Shown in pieces: positions 26,851 through 36,203 of a stretch of DNA of 64,000 nt. Below the pieces are notes generated by a model, which made no database searches, was not told the origin of the DNA, and saw only the letters and a list, made by a program, of their open reading frames with translations. How positions within the stretch are numbered: position 1 is the first letter of the stretch; the number at the start of each line of letters is the position of its first letter. Source of the stretch: Myroides oncorhynchi (GTDB lineage Bacteria; Bacteroidota; Bacteroidia; Flavobacteriales; Flavobacteriaceae); NCBI RefSeq assembly GCF_020905415.1, contig NZ_JAJJMP010000001.1, forward strand, positions 3,917,501 through 3,981,500, given 5' to 3'. The translations under genes were made by a program, and so were the position numbers.

Positions 26851-27963
26851 TTACTCCTTATTCCTTCGATACTCAGAAGGAGGAATATTATATCTTTCTT
26901 TAAAAACACGATAAAAAGATGAACTAGAACTAAAACCTACCTCAATGCCTATATTCTTAACTGACATATCTGCATAACGCTCATCTGCTAATAATTCTTT
27001 TGCTTTTAAAGCCCTAATAGCATTTATATACTGATTAAAGTTTGTATTTAAGTGATTAGAGAACAAATGACTGACTTCATAAGAAGAAGTATTTAATGTG
27101 TCTGCTAATGTATTTAATGTCAAATAAGGGTTATAAAAATACTCTTTAGGTAATTGCTCTAGTGCAAAGGCAATATCATTTTGTTTACCCTTGTCGATTG
27201 AAGATTTGACATACTTATGAGCTATAGTATTCACTATCTCTTTAGTTTCTATTTCATCCATACTAGAATATGCGTCAACATCTACCACCTGTTCTCTGTA
27301 ATAGTTTTTAAGCTTATCTATTAAATCATTAGTATTAATAATAGCTATGCAAATGAGAAATATGACTAATAAAATATGACTTAGGTTCTTTAAGTAGTTC
27401 AAATAATGTATCACACTACTACTAAAAAGAACTATTGTAGCAAATAATAAACCTATTAAAGCAATATAGATAAGGTAACTTCTACATCTTCTATAAAGTT
27501 CCCCTTGTATAAACAAATAGGCAAAATATAAAATCATAGGCAACAATAGACTCCATACAAAAAACTCTATCGGATACTTAAACTGTTCATAAAAATCAAA
27601 TACAAAAAAGAATATTAAAGCTACTATAGCTAACAGATAAGATCCATATAAGATATTGTAATATTTGCTTAGAGAGAAATTATCTTCATAAGACTCTAAA
27701 AAAACAAAATAAATGTTTGGCCAAATCAAAAATAAAAAGCTTAAAGTAATATTACTAAACGAATCAACAGCGTTTAAATACAGTGATAATAAAAAAACAA
27801 TACTATATACTAAAGCTATAACATTAGACTGTTCCTTTAATCTTAGCGCATATAAGTCACTCTTTTTTGATTTATTAATAAGTAATAAATTAAGCAGACT
27901 TATCGATAATAACATCGTGACAACCACTACTATTAAAAGAGAATACAATGTGTACTGTTCCAT
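26851..27963 (-). CDS. Membrane-anchored AraC-type regulator
   Basis: 370 residues: seven hydrophobic helices in residues 1-215, then a cytoplasmic AraC-type DNA-binding domain at about 275-370. The two helix-turn-helices are LTLNTLADTLNTSSYEVSHL and MSVKNIGIEVGFSSSSSFYR, followed by the family's FKERYNIPPSEYR. The architecture implies that the membrane part senses a signal and the regulator works while tethered. Its ATG overlaps the stop of the upstream gene by one base (TAATG), so both are one operon. Confidence 0.85.
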   Translation of the reverse strand: MEQYTLYSLLIVVVVTMLLSISLLNLLLINKSKKSDLYALRLKEQSNVIALVYSIVFLLSLYLNAVDSFSNITLSFLFLIWPNIYFVFLESYEDNFSLSKYYNILYGSYLLAIVALIFFFVFDFYEQFKYPIEFFVWSLLLPMILYFAYLFIQGELYRRCRSYLIYIALIGLLFATIVLFSSSVIHYLNYLKNLSHILLVIFLICIAIINTNDLIDKLKNYYREQVVDVDAYSSMDEIETKEIVNTIAHKYVKSSIDKGKQNDIAFALEQLPKEYFYNPYLTLNTLADTLNTSSYEVSHLFSNHLNTNFNQYINAIRALKAKELLADERYADMSVKNIGIEVGFSSSSSFYRVFKERYNIPPSEYRRNKE

Positions 27964-29549
27964 TAAATATCACTTTTACTTTGTATCTCATTTAGATATT
28001 GAATAAAAAATGAGGGATTAACTCCTATTATTTTCTTAAACTCAATCGTAAAGCTACTATGAGACCCAAAACCTATAATCTCTGCTAAATGACCTATTTT
28101 ATACTTTCTATACTTTTCTTCAAAGCGCAATAATTTGATTACTTCTAATAATCTATACTGAGATAAATAGGCTTTAAAATCTATATTTTTATACTTTCTT
28201 AGAATATATGAAATATTTGTCATCTCAGTATCACAGTACTTAGCAAGAGATTCAATAGTAACAAAGCTATCTAAGTACCCTTTTGTCTGTTCAAATTTCT
28301 TTAACTTTTCAACAACTTCTTTATCTCCTTCTTCTATAGACTGATTTAACCATAAAACTCCTTGAAACAAGGCATGTAAATTTTCTTCTTTAGTATTTGT
28401 TAAACTATATAGAAAATCATTAGCAGTAATATCGTTTACTAAATGCTTCTTTATCTTTTTATGTCTGATAAAGTAAACCGTAGGAATAATAATCAAGACG
28501 ACTAAGAAGAAAAGTATTACAATAAAATACTTTTTGTTTTTACTTTTAATCTCTTCTTTATAAATGTATTGTTTCTCTAATAACTCATTAACTGTAGTTG
28601 TTCTAAAGTTCTCTTTAGCTTGTTTCTCTTGAAGGTATGCCTTATTGTATTTGCTATAATTTTCAAAGTCATTTATACGATCGTAGTACTGACTCAAATA
28701 ATAATATGTAGTTTCTTTTAAATCTCTACTATTGTTTACTGTAGCTATATGTAAGCCTTTCAAATAATAATCTAATATCGCATCTGATGAAACATTACTT
28801 CTCTGCTGATAGTAGACCTGGGCTAATCCTACATAGATATAGCCAGCCGTTAAATCATTCTCTAATAGCTCTTCTTTATTTAAATATAAAAGCCCTTTTT
28901 CATAAGCTTCTCTAGCTCTGTCAAATTCTTTCAATTCTAAATAATTAATTCCTTTATTCTGTTCATTAGAAATCAAGTAATGATTATAGCGAAATAATCT
29001 CGATGAAATTTGATTAAGATAACTCTCCCCTAAGTGTAAACTCTCTAAAGCTTTGATATAATTTTTTTGTTGATAGTAAAATGAGGACAATAGGTGATAA
29101 TAATAGTATGTAGAGAAGATACGATCATATTCATTATCAATTTTTGGAAGAACAGATTCAATCTTATCAAAATAAATCTGAGCTTCTGTAAAAAGCTCTA
29201 AACGACTATATTCTGCCCCAACAAATCCATATAATCGACTCAACCATTTATAACTTTTGTTTCTCTCTGATAAGTCTATAGCTAACAATGCCTTACTTAA
29301 TGAATTAGGAATATCAAAATCATCGTGATATAGAAAAGCATTAATAAAAAGCGCATGCACTTTTACATGCACATCGGGATTGTTTTGATAAATTGAGTCA
29401 ACGATGTAAAAAGCTCTTTTTTGGTCAACTGGCCTTACTTCAGTTAGTATTTTAGCCAACAACATATCAGGGTCCGTTTCCTTTGCCTGTAATGACACAT
29501 AAAATAAAAGAAATACAAGTGCTAAATTTTTTATTCCTTTTCTTACCAT
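27963..29549 (-). CDS. TPR-transmembrane-AraC hybrid regulator
   Basis: 528 residues. A signal peptide (1-22, ending LQA), about 300 residues of helical TPR-like repeats outside the membrane, one membrane helix (KKYFIVILFFLVVLIIIPTV, about 345-364), then a cytoplasmic AraC-type domain (about 430-528) with FVTIESLAKYCDTEMTNISY and IGHLAEIIGFGSHSSFTIEF. This is a one-component membrane sensor typical of Bacteroidota. It is first in a two-gene operon with a second membrane AraC protein and divergent from a secreted protein gene 813 bp away. Confidence 0.85.
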   Translation of the reverse strand: MVRKGIKNLALVFLLFYVSLQAKETDPDMLLAKILTEVRPVDQKRAFYIVDSIYQNNPDVHVKVHALFINAFLYHDDFDIPNSLSKALLAIDLSERNKSYKWLSRLYGFVGAEYSRLELFTEAQIYFDKIESVLPKIDNEYDRIFSTYYYYHLLSSFYYQQKNYIKALESLHLGESYLNQISSRLFRYNHYLISNEQNKGINYLELKEFDRAREAYEKGLLYLNKEELLENDLTAGYIYVGLAQVYYQQRSNVSSDAILDYYLKGLHIATVNNSRDLKETTYYYLSQYYDRINDFENYSKYNKAYLQEKQAKENFRTTTVNELLEKQYIYKEEIKSKNKKYFIVILFFLVVLIIIPTVYFIRHKKIKKHLVNDITANDFLYSLTNTKEENLHALFQGVLWLNQSIEEGDKEVVEKLKKFEQTKGYLDSFVTIESLAKYCDTEMTNISYILRKYKNIDFKAYLSQYRLLEVIKLLRFEEKYRKYKIGHLAEIIGFGSHSSFTIEFKKIIGVNPSFFIQYLNEIQSKSDI

Positions 29550-30362
29550 ACACTTTCTACTTTATCACATTAAAGTGATTTTATATTGCTATTACACTAA
29601 ACTATCTCTTGCGAGACAACACTAATAATATTGCCAATAAAACATGTAATTTTTATAAGTACTCTATATTATTATATACTCTATTTTTGATAAAATGAGC
29701 TTATTTGTACCTATCAAGCAAAGAACAGAAGAATTTCATACTTTAAAAAATATATAATGTAAAATATAGCTAATTAAACTATAAAAATGCACAAAAAAAA
29801 CCGCCTTATCCCCCTATAAATATGAATATCATATTTCACATAGTTTTTATCATGATTTACTATAACAAATTATTATTATTTTCTTCTGTTTAATAATAAG
29901 AAAGCTACAATATGTACACTTGTTAATTTTCTAAGTTTAAAAATCATCCCCTTCTTTAGTATTTAACTTTTTATACTATACTATTGATTCACACTTTTGG
30001 TGATTAACATATGTTTATTTTGTTTAAAAGTATAAATAATAGTGCTTCTTAAGTGTTAAAAATCACATTCTGTATTATTAAATAAAATTTTAATAACTAT
30101 AAAAGCACTAATACTACATAACAACATAGTATACAATACTTTAAAAATATGTTTCAAATTATTAGTAAGTAATTTAAATTTTTTTGAGAATCATACACTG
30201 TACATTTTAGTGAGTTTTGAAACACAAATAGACACCTTGTGATTATTATTATTATTTCTAAAATCAATCTGAAACACTCGTTTATTTTAACAATTATATT
30301 CACCCTTACTAAAACAAATAAATACTCATTGAAGTAAATTTTGAAACTCATTAAAAAAAGCC
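29550..30362. other. 813-bp divergent gap
   Basis: Very A+T-rich and without a credible gene; the few open frames have no start context or family resemblance. It must carry promoters for both divergent units and is long enough for several regulator sites, but I find no clear dyad. Confidence 0.5.
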
Positions 30363-31631
30363 ATGATTAAAGAAACAAGAATTCACACTTTAAAAACACT
30401 ACTATTATTTATAGTATTTTTATTTGCAGCAATGCAAGGGAAGGCTAATAACGTAGATTGTAAAATTCCTGCAGATGCCATTTTACTTACTCCAAATACC
30501 TCAACTTTATTAAGTGGTAAAAAGTATTACATCAATCAAGATATTATTCTTACAGGGAATAGTTTAATTCTTGAAGCTAATTCTAAATTATATATCCCTG
30601 AGGGTGCAATCCTACAAGCATCAGGAACAATGCATATGAAAGGTGGAGAAATCAATATCTGTGATAATGCAGGTTTTTTCTTTAAAGGAGCTGTAAACAT
30701 TGGTGAAAAAGGAAGTAAAAATGATGCCATTGTAAATGTAGGTAGCTTTAGTTTCTTCAGCGTCAATGGTTCTATTTCACAATTAGATCCTGCAGATGGA
30801 AATAGCAGTAGTACCGGTAAAGCCCAGTTTAATTTAAGTGATGGTGCTAATATCAATGTTTGTGCTACCCTATCTATATCTTCTATTCATTATCCAATGG
30901 TTAAATATGTCGGAGGTGGACATGAAACTGCTAATGTAGTAAATAGAGCACCTGCTTCAGGAACTCCTGGAGCTACACTATCGGATTCTTCTTCTGTAAA
31001 TTGGTTTGCTCTTGCAGGACTAGCACACGTTCTACCTGGTAAAGCTAATCTATGTACAAACGAACAAGCATGTGAATCTATGTGGCCTCCTGGACTAAAA
31101 GCTGAAATAGAGGGCATCTGTAGTGAAATAGCAGAATCTAAACCAGCTATCAGGCTTACTAAAGTAGGTGAATTTAATATTACTAGTACTAATCAAGGTT
31201 TTGCTTCTATAGGAGAGACAATAACGTATACGTTTAAAATTAAAAACACAGGAAATATTACTTTAAGAAATGTCGTATTAATTGATGAAATGATAGGAAC
31301 TAGCTTATCACCTCAGTATATGAGTGGAGATACTAACAATAACGGTTTACTAGAAGTAGATGAAGAATGGGTATACACACTTATATATCCTGTTACTCAA
31401 GAAGACATTGATAGAAAAGTGGTATATAACATTGCCTCGGCTTCTGCTAAAGATTTCAAGTTCAAACCAGCTACAGCTATATCTTATGACCCTAATCCTT
31501 TATCTCTAGATACTCCAGATCATCCAGGTTTACTACCTAGCTGTCAAAAATGTACAATCGTTCTACTAAAAGAGAATAGTTTAATGATAACAAACCCTCA
31601 TATCATTCAACTTTTAAGAAACTTAGAATAA
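30363..31631 (+). CDS. Secreted surface protein with DUF11-like repeat domain
   Basis: 422 residues. Signal peptide (about 1-28, ending QGKA). Residues 30-200 are a beta-rich, right-handed-helix-like region (LSGKKYYINQDIILTGNSL, GAILQASGTMHMKGGEIN). Residues about 262-365 resemble a DUF11/Ig-like adhesin domain (ASIGETITYTFKIKNTGNIT, then DEMIGTSLSP, DEEWVYTLIYPVTQEDID). The C-terminal tail has no recognised type IX sorting domain. Function is probably in the cell surface or matrix; the target is unknown. A terminator follows. Confidence 0.75.
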   Translation: MIKETRIHTLKTLLLFIVFLFAAMQGKANNVDCKIPADAILLTPNTSTLLSGKKYYINQDIILTGNSLILEANSKLYIPEGAILQASGTMHMKGGEINICDNAGFFFKGAVNIGEKGSKNDAIVNVGSFSFFSVNGSISQLDPADGNSSSTGKAQFNLSDGANINVCATLSISSIHYPMVKYVGGGHETANVVNRAPASGTPGATLSDSSSVNWFALAGLAHVLPGKANLCTNEQACESMWPPGLKAEIEGICSEIAESKPAIRLTKVGEFNITSTNQGFASIGETITYTFKIKNTGNITLRNVVLIDEMIGTSLSPQYMSGDTNNNGLLEVDEEWVYTLIYPVTQEDIDRKVVYNIASASAKDFKFKPATAISYDPNPLSLDTPDHPGLLPSCQKCTIVLLKENSLMITNPHIIQLLRNLE

Positions 31632-31658
31632 TACATTATTATAAAGTCCCCATTCTAT

Positions 31659-31686
31659 AGGCTTCCTTTTTGTGAAGCCTTTTTTT
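31659..31686 (+). terminator. Terminator after the surface protein
   Basis: Arms AGGCTTC and GAAGCCT with a T7 tail, 28 bp beyond the stop codon. Confidence 0.85.
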
Positions 31687-31690
31687 ATTA

Positions 31691-31722
31691 TATGACTAAC
31701 TACTCTCGTAATTAAGTTTGTA
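31691..31722. repeat. ACGAGAGTAG hairpin, degenerate copy 3
   Basis: Shares ACTACTCTCGTAATTA with the copies at 26.7 and 32.7 kb, but the stem arms have decayed. Confidence 0.6.
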
Positions 31723-31850
31723 TATTCATTTTAATGATATATTTACTACATACTCTTGACACAACTAATAGCTACATTTCTTACTAAATATAATTACAAG
31801 AAAGAATACTTAAAACTTTAAATTCTAAACAAAGTATAGATATTACCCCG

Positions 31851-32513
31851 TTAATACCTCTTAACAGGTCCATCTAACTTATCGTATATATAATTTGCTT
31901 CTCCTATTAGTTTTCCGTTTTCATCATATCCCTTAGTCGTTCCATGAAGTGATCCTTCCTTGTAATGTACTTCAGATTTTAGTTGTCCATTTGTGTAATA
32001 CTGCTTAATTACTCCATCTAATACACCATCCTTATAATTTGCTTCAAGATTTAATTGACCATTCTTATCATACCCCTTTGTTACTCCATTTTCTATTCCA
32101 TTCTGATAGCTTGATACACCTGATAATTGCCCATTCTCATAATATCCCTTAATCATTCCGTCTAGTACGCCATCCTTATAGTCTGCTTCAGTATGTAGCT
32201 TTCCACTTTCGTAATAGCTCTTCTTCATTCCGTCTATCTTTCCTGCCTTATAGTCTACCTCAGCTTTTAGCTTTCCATTCTTATAATATCCCTTCGTTAT
32301 GCCATGAAGTACGCCATCCACATATCTATCCTCTACATCTAACTGCCCATTCTCATAATAGCTCTTTGCGATACCATTAAACCTCTGTTCTGAATTGATT
32401 TCATAAAACACCCCATTTCGTTCTTGAAGGTTTTTAAAATCAACTTCTTTTTCTTTAGCATTACAACTCATTACTGAAATTGCAAGGAATAAGACATATA
32501 ATACTCTTTTCAT
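31851..32513 (-). CDS. YwqK-like lipoprotein with seven 24-residue repeats
   Basis: 220 residues. Lipoprotein signal with lipobox VMSC (Cys17). The rest is seven tandem 24-residue units of the MORN-like form KGYYxNGxLxxExxYKxGxLDG, closing with PVKRY. This is the family often named 'YwqK family antitoxin', but that label rests on one B. subtilis case, and no toxin gene is beside it here. Such repeats form elongated beta sheets. The DNA also repeats every 72 bp, so copy number may vary. Confidence 0.8.
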   Translation of the reverse strand: MKRVLYVLFLAISVMSCNAKEKEVDFKNLQERNGVFYEINSEQRFNGIAKSYYENGQLDVEDRYVDGVLHGITKGYYKNGKLKAEVDYKAGKIDGMKKSYYESGKLHTEADYKDGVLDGMIKGYYENGQLSGVSSYQNGIENGVTKGYDKNGQLNLEANYKDGVLDGVIKQYYTNGQLKSEVHYKEGSLHGTTKGYDENGKLIGEANYIYDKLDGPVKRY

Positions 32514-32540
32514 AATTATTCAATTAAAAACTACTTTCAA

Positions 32541-32607
32541 CCCAGAATCAGCGTTAGCCAAATACTACAAAGCAATTCTACTTCATAGTTCTTTCATTAA
32601 TTCTGGG
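32541..32607. repeat. 47-nt dispersed repeat, copy 1, inside an inverted repeat
   Basis: Contains TTAGCCAAATACTACAAAGC and AATTCTACTTCATAG; 44 of 47 positions match copy 2 at 35155-35201. It is bounded by perfect arms CCCAGAAT (32541-32548) and ATTCTGGG (32600-32607). Confidence 0.85.
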
Positions 32608-32675
32608 TTTAGACAGCCCCTAAAAATACAACATTTATACTATTTTGTATAACCTTCTATTAATGACATATAAAT

Positions 32676-32716
32676 ACCCCATAAAAAAGCCTAACTACTC
32701 TCGTAATTAGGCTTGT
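32676..32716 (-). terminator. ACGAGAGTAG terminator-like hairpin, copy 2
   Basis: Arms AAGCCTAA (32687-32694) and TTAGGCTT (32707-32714), with a T run on the minus strand. It lies 276 bp after the COG2509 gene, beyond the GC-rich element, so that element may have landed between gene and terminator. Confidence 0.75.
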
Positions 32717-32776
32717 GTATTTTGATTATTGGGCATGTAGTGATCTCCTCTATCGTTGTGGCTACTGTGAGTAGTA

Positions 32777-32932
32777 AACCACCCCGCCCTGCGGGCACCC
32801 CTCCAATGGAGGGGAATAGTAGCACCGGAAAAACAAACAGAAAAGACATACTGGACAGACAAACCTCTGACACACAGTCGGCACACACAGCATTTCCCTC
32901 CTGTGGAGGGGTGGCTGAAAGCCGGGGTGGTT
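32777..32932. repeat. 156-bp GC-rich element with long terminal inverted repeats
   Basis: The left 42 bp starts AACCACCCCG and includes CACCCCTCCAATGGAGGGG; the right 42 bp, inverted, starts AACCACCCCG and includes CACCCCTCCACAGGAGGG. The ends match with only a few differences and surround a 72-bp core. Its G+C content contrasts sharply with the A+T-rich genome. No coding capacity of its own; open frames across it are artefacts of base composition. Confidence 0.85.
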
Positions 32933-32949
32933 CTAGGCACAGTCCACTT

Positions 32950-32991
32950 CACTTAGTGCCTGAAAGGCAACAATTCCTAATTTGTAATTAA
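32950..32991. repeat. GGAATTGTTGCCTTTCAGGC word, copy 4 (inverted)
   Basis: Inverted copy of the AATTAGGAATTGTTGGCTTT family found at 34.6, 35.0 and 36.2 kb. It directly abuts the COG2509 stop codon. Confidence 0.75.
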
Positions 32992-34551
32992 TTACTGCAT
33001 GCTTTCCACACACATAATAGCGCATTTCTCACCGTCTATAGCGGCAGAGATAATACCACCTGCATAGCCTGCCCCTTCTCCACATGGATATAACCCTTTG
33101 ATCTGTGGGTGTACTAAAGTATAGTCCTCACGAGGGATACGAACTGGAGATGAAGTTCTACTTTCTGGGGCGTGTAAAATAGCCTCATTCGTAAAATACC
33201 CTTTCATTGACTTGCCAAACTCTTGGAAGCCTTCTCTCATAATTTGCGTTAAGAAACCTGGGAATACCTGTCCTAACTCTACAGACGTTGTACCTGGTAA
33301 GTAAGATGTCTTAGGGATAGACTCAGATACCTTAGACTGAGAGAAATCTACCATACGCTGTGCAGGTACACGCTGTGTCTCTCCTGCTAATAAAAATGCC
33401 TTTTGCTCTATTGCCTTTTGGAACTCCATACCTGCTAAGGCACCGAACTTCTCAAATGGCTTAAAGTCTTCTAAACGCAACTCTACTACGATACCTGAAT
33501 TGGCTGTCACTTGGTCCCGTTTAGACGGTGACCATCCATTAGTTACTACTTCGCCTGGGGCAGTGGCACACGGCGCAATAACTCCTCCCGGGCACATACA
33601 GAACGAGTACATTCCACGTCCATTCACCTGCTTCACGATAGAATAAGGCGCAGGAGGTAAAAACTCTCCTCTGTAGTCACAAGAGTACTGTATCTTATCA
33701 ATCAAGGCTTGTGGGTGCTCTGCACGTACTCCTAAGGCAAATGGCTTTGCTTCGATAAATACATTCTTGCGGTCTAATAACTCGTATATATCACGTGCTG
33801 AGTGTCCCGTCGCTAAGATGACTTTCTTCGCTTCGATCACATCGCCGTTGTGTAAGATTACTCCGTTTATTTCACTGCTTTTGATCACAAAGTCAACTAC
33901 ACGTTTCTCAAATAATACCTCTCCTCCGAACTCCTCAATCTTCTCACGCATATCCTGCATAATCTTTGGCAGTTTATTGGTTCCGATATGTGGGTGTGCT
34001 TCTACTAAGATATCTTGTGATGCGCCAAAAGCAACTAATAGTTCTAAAATACGGTTGACATCACCACGCTTTTTAGAACGAGTGTATAGCTTTCCATCTG
34101 AGTAGGTACCTGCTCCTCCTTCTCCGAAACAGTAGTTCGAATCTGGATCTACGATATGGTCTATATTGATCGCTTTTAAATCACGACGACGTCCACGTAC
34201 ATCTTTTCCTCTTTCAATAACAATTGGTTTTACGCCAAGCTCGATTAACTGCAAGGCTGCAAAATAACCTGCTGGTCCTGCTCCTACTACGATAACACGC
34301 TGAGCGTCTTTTACGTTTTTATACTCGGGAAAGTGGATTTGTCTGTGTACGACATCTTCGTCTGCGAAGAATATTTCTACCTTTAGGTTGACCTTTACAC
34401 TGCGTTGTCTCGCATCGATAGATCGCTTAAGGATAGTAATGTGTTTAATGTCTGAAGTCGAACATTTTAATTGGTTAGCGACATACTGTGTCAATAAATC
34501 AGCCGTAGCTGCAACATCTGGAAGAACTTGTAATTGTAATTCTTGTGGCAT
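32992..34551 (-). CDS. FAD-dependent dehydrogenase, COG2509 type
   Basis: 519-residue flavoprotein. FAD-binding Rossmann motif VIVVGAGPAGYFAALQLIEL near residue 88, then IERGKDVRGRRRD and CFGEGGAGTYSDGKLYTR, which mark the COG2509 group of uncharacterised FAD dehydrogenases. MYSFCMCPGGVIAPCATAPG holds a Cys cluster seen in these proteins; the C terminus has the second FAD contact GLYPCGEGAGYAGGI. I start at the ATG at 34551 because the longer frame begins with TTG. Cellular role unknown; single gene. Confidence 0.8.
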   Translation of the reverse strand: MPQELQLQVLPDVAATADLLTQYVANQLKCSTSDIKHITILKRSIDARQRSVKVNLKVEIFFADEDVVHRQIHFPEYKNVKDAQRVIVVGAGPAGYFAALQLIELGVKPIVIERGKDVRGRRRDLKAINIDHIVDPDSNYCFGEGGAGTYSDGKLYTRSKKRGDVNRILELLVAFGASQDILVEAHPHIGTNKLPKIMQDMREKIEEFGGEVLFEKRVVDFVIKSSEINGVILHNGDVIEAKKVILATGHSARDIYELLDRKNVFIEAKPFALGVRAEHPQALIDKIQYSCDYRGEFLPPAPYSIVKQVNGRGMYSFCMCPGGVIAPCATAPGEVVTNGWSPSKRDQVTANSGIVVELRLEDFKPFEKFGALAGMEFQKAIEQKAFLLAGETQRVPAQRMVDFSQSKVSESIPKTSYLPGTTSVELGQVFPGFLTQIMREGFQEFGKSMKGYFTNEAILHAPESRTSSPVRIPREDYTLVHPQIKGLYPCGEGAGYAGGIISAAIDGEKCAIMCVESMQ

Positions 34552-34617
34552 TTGTCTATAAAGCAATAAAAATTAAAGTGCAAAAATACGGGAAAATAAA
34601 TAAGAATTACGAATTTC

Positions 34618-34682
34618 AAATTAGGAATTAGGAATTGTTGGCTTTCAGCCATTAGGTACTTAGAATGTGGTTACTGTGTGGA
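34618..34682. repeat. GGAATTGTTGGCTTTCAGCC word, copy 1
   Basis: 65 bp including AATTAGGAATTGTTGGCTTT, CAGCCAT and GTGGTTACTGTGTGG. It matches copy 2 at 36204-36262 almost throughout; TGGCT/AGCCA form a small hairpin. Confidence 0.8.
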
Positions 34683-35154
34683 ATTTCAAGTGGGGTCTCT
34701 CCTTTCGTCGAGATGACGTAGTTTGAGGATATATATATTGTGGTTATTGTGTGGACATATAGGATGCAATTCTTCCTGTCGTCAGAATGACATAGCACAC
34801 GAATAGAGTTTGTGGATATGTATTAAGGGGTATGGATATTATAAGTGTCCTCAAACTCATCCCATATACTTTATCAGCCTAACCAATGATTGCTAAAAAC
34901 ATGAGGAATGATAAAGGATTTCTAGCTCAGACGGCTTCTTTCAGCAACAACACTGCACACAATGGGCAGGCATTGGGCAAAGAGACACTAATCGCAAAAG
35001 ACTGCGCTCAATTAGGAATTATTAGCTTTCAGCTATATAAATATATAGTTGATATAAAGCATATTACAAATAGAGTATCTCCTTTGATCGAGAAGATATA
35101 ATTTTGGGATGTGGATTGGAGAGTGACTGTAAATAACTTTAACCTATAAACAAC

Positions 35155-35201
35155 ATTAGCCAAATACTACAAAGCAATTCTACTTTATAGCTCTTTCATT
35201 A
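35155..35201. repeat. 47-nt dispersed repeat, copy 2
   Basis: Differs from copy 1 (32552-32598) at three positions. A more diverged copy is at about 39610-39655. Confidence 0.85.
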
Positions 35202-35354
35202 GCTTTAAAACCACAGTATGCCTTTACTCGCTAATTCAACTCTATTTTTTATAATTGTTTTTTGCTTATATGTCAACTACATATTATTGGTTTAATCAAG
35301 ATATGAAGTTCTATAATTTAATCTATCTTAGCTATACTTTATAGCGATTTAATT

Positions 35355-36197
35355 ATGTCTTCACAATTAGAAACTAACATACTTGCATTAGCTCAACAAG
35401 ATGAACGCATTAGGGCTGTAATCCTCAATGGTTCTAGAGCGAATTCACTAGTGACTCCTGATCAATATCAAGACTTTGATATTGTCTATATTGTCAATGA
35501 CATAGAAAGTGTAAAAAGAGAAGGTATTGTGCATAAAAAGTTTGGTAAACCTGCCATAGAACAGCTTCCTGACGATATGTACTTAGGTAACGAAGAAGGT
35601 ATTATACCTGTCTCTTATGCCTACTTAATGATATTCGATGATGGTAGTCGACTAGACTTAACCTTGTTCCCTTTACAGAAACTAAATAAGTTAAAACAAG
35701 ATAGTCTATCCGTTATCTGGTTAGACAAAGATGGTTTATTTAACGATATACCTGCGTCTTCCGATGTAGATTACCATGTAAAAAGACCAACTCAACGAGA
35801 ATTCACAGAAGTATGTAACGAGTTTTGGTGGTGTTCGACGAATGTAGCAAAAGGATTAGCCCGTAAAGAGAGTCTTTATGCTAAGGATATGATGGAAAGT
35901 ATAGTACGCCCAATGTACTTACAGCTACTAGCTTGGCAGATAGGGAGTGACAACAACTTTAATGTGTCTATAGGTAAGTCAGGCAAATATATCAAACAGT
36001 ACTTAAGCACAGAAGAATATAATAAAGTACTTAGAACCTATAGCAATGCTAATATACAGAACACTTGGGAAGCCTTTAATATAATGACTAGTAACTTCTA
36101 CCAAATACAGGTAAGTTTAGGTACAAAACTCTCACTTACTGTGAATACAAAAGAGGCAAAGAATGCATTAAAGTATATTGATTTAATTAAGAATTAG
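35355..36197 (+). CDS. ANT(6)-type aminoglycoside 6-nucleotidyltransferase
   Basis: 280-residue enzyme of the aminoglycoside 6-adenylyltransferase family (AadE/AadK/AadS, PF04439 type), which adenylylates streptomycin. The nucleotidyltransferase motif is at the N terminus: ILNGSRAN (residues 23-30) and the metal-binding Asp pair in QDFDIVYIV (D40, D42). The downstream DGSRLDLTLFPL gives the third Asp. Length is right for the family (about 280-300). Codon use matches its neighbours and no mobile element borders it, so it looks like a resident gene. Real resistance spectrum cannot be told from sequence. Confidence 0.85.
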   Translation: MSSQLETNILALAQQDERIRAVILNGSRANSLVTPDQYQDFDIVYIVNDIESVKREGIVHKKFGKPAIEQLPDDMYLGNEEGIIPVSYAYLMIFDDGSRLDLTLFPLQKLNKLKQDSLSVIWLDKDGLFNDIPASSDVDYHVKRPTQREFTEVCNEFWWCSTNVAKGLARKESLYAKDMMESIVRPMYLQLLAWQIGSDNNFNVSIGKSGKYIKQYLSTEEYNKVLRTYSNANIQNTWEAFNIMTSNFYQIQVSLGTKLSLTVNTKEAKNALKYIDLIKN

Positions 36198-36203
36198 GGA
36201 GTA

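Larger units (their letters stand above)
34552..35354. other. 800-bp gap dense in dispersed repeat words
   Basis: No credible gene; a 71-codon open frame at 34886-35101 has no resemblance and sits in repeat sequence. It holds two copies of the GGCTTTCAGCC word (34618-34682, 35011-35039), two TTCNTCGNNATGAC words (34694-34724, 34763-34798) and 47-nt repeat copy 2 (35155-35201). Confidence 0.65.

Noticed and set aside
30154..30351. 65-codon open frame in the gap before the surface protein
   Set aside because: Composition is that of random A+T-rich DNA; no resemblance to any family.
31851..32513. Toxin-antitoxin system suggested by the YwqK family name
   Set aside because: No toxin-like gene is adjacent; the name comes from a single B. 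subtilis example.
32713..32991. Overlapping open frames across the GC-rich element on both strands
   Set aside because: Long frames arise from low stop-codon density in GC-rich inverted repeats; translations are unlike proteins.
34886..35101. 71-codon open frame in the repeat-rich gap
   Set aside because: Contains dispersed repeat words and no recognisable protein features.
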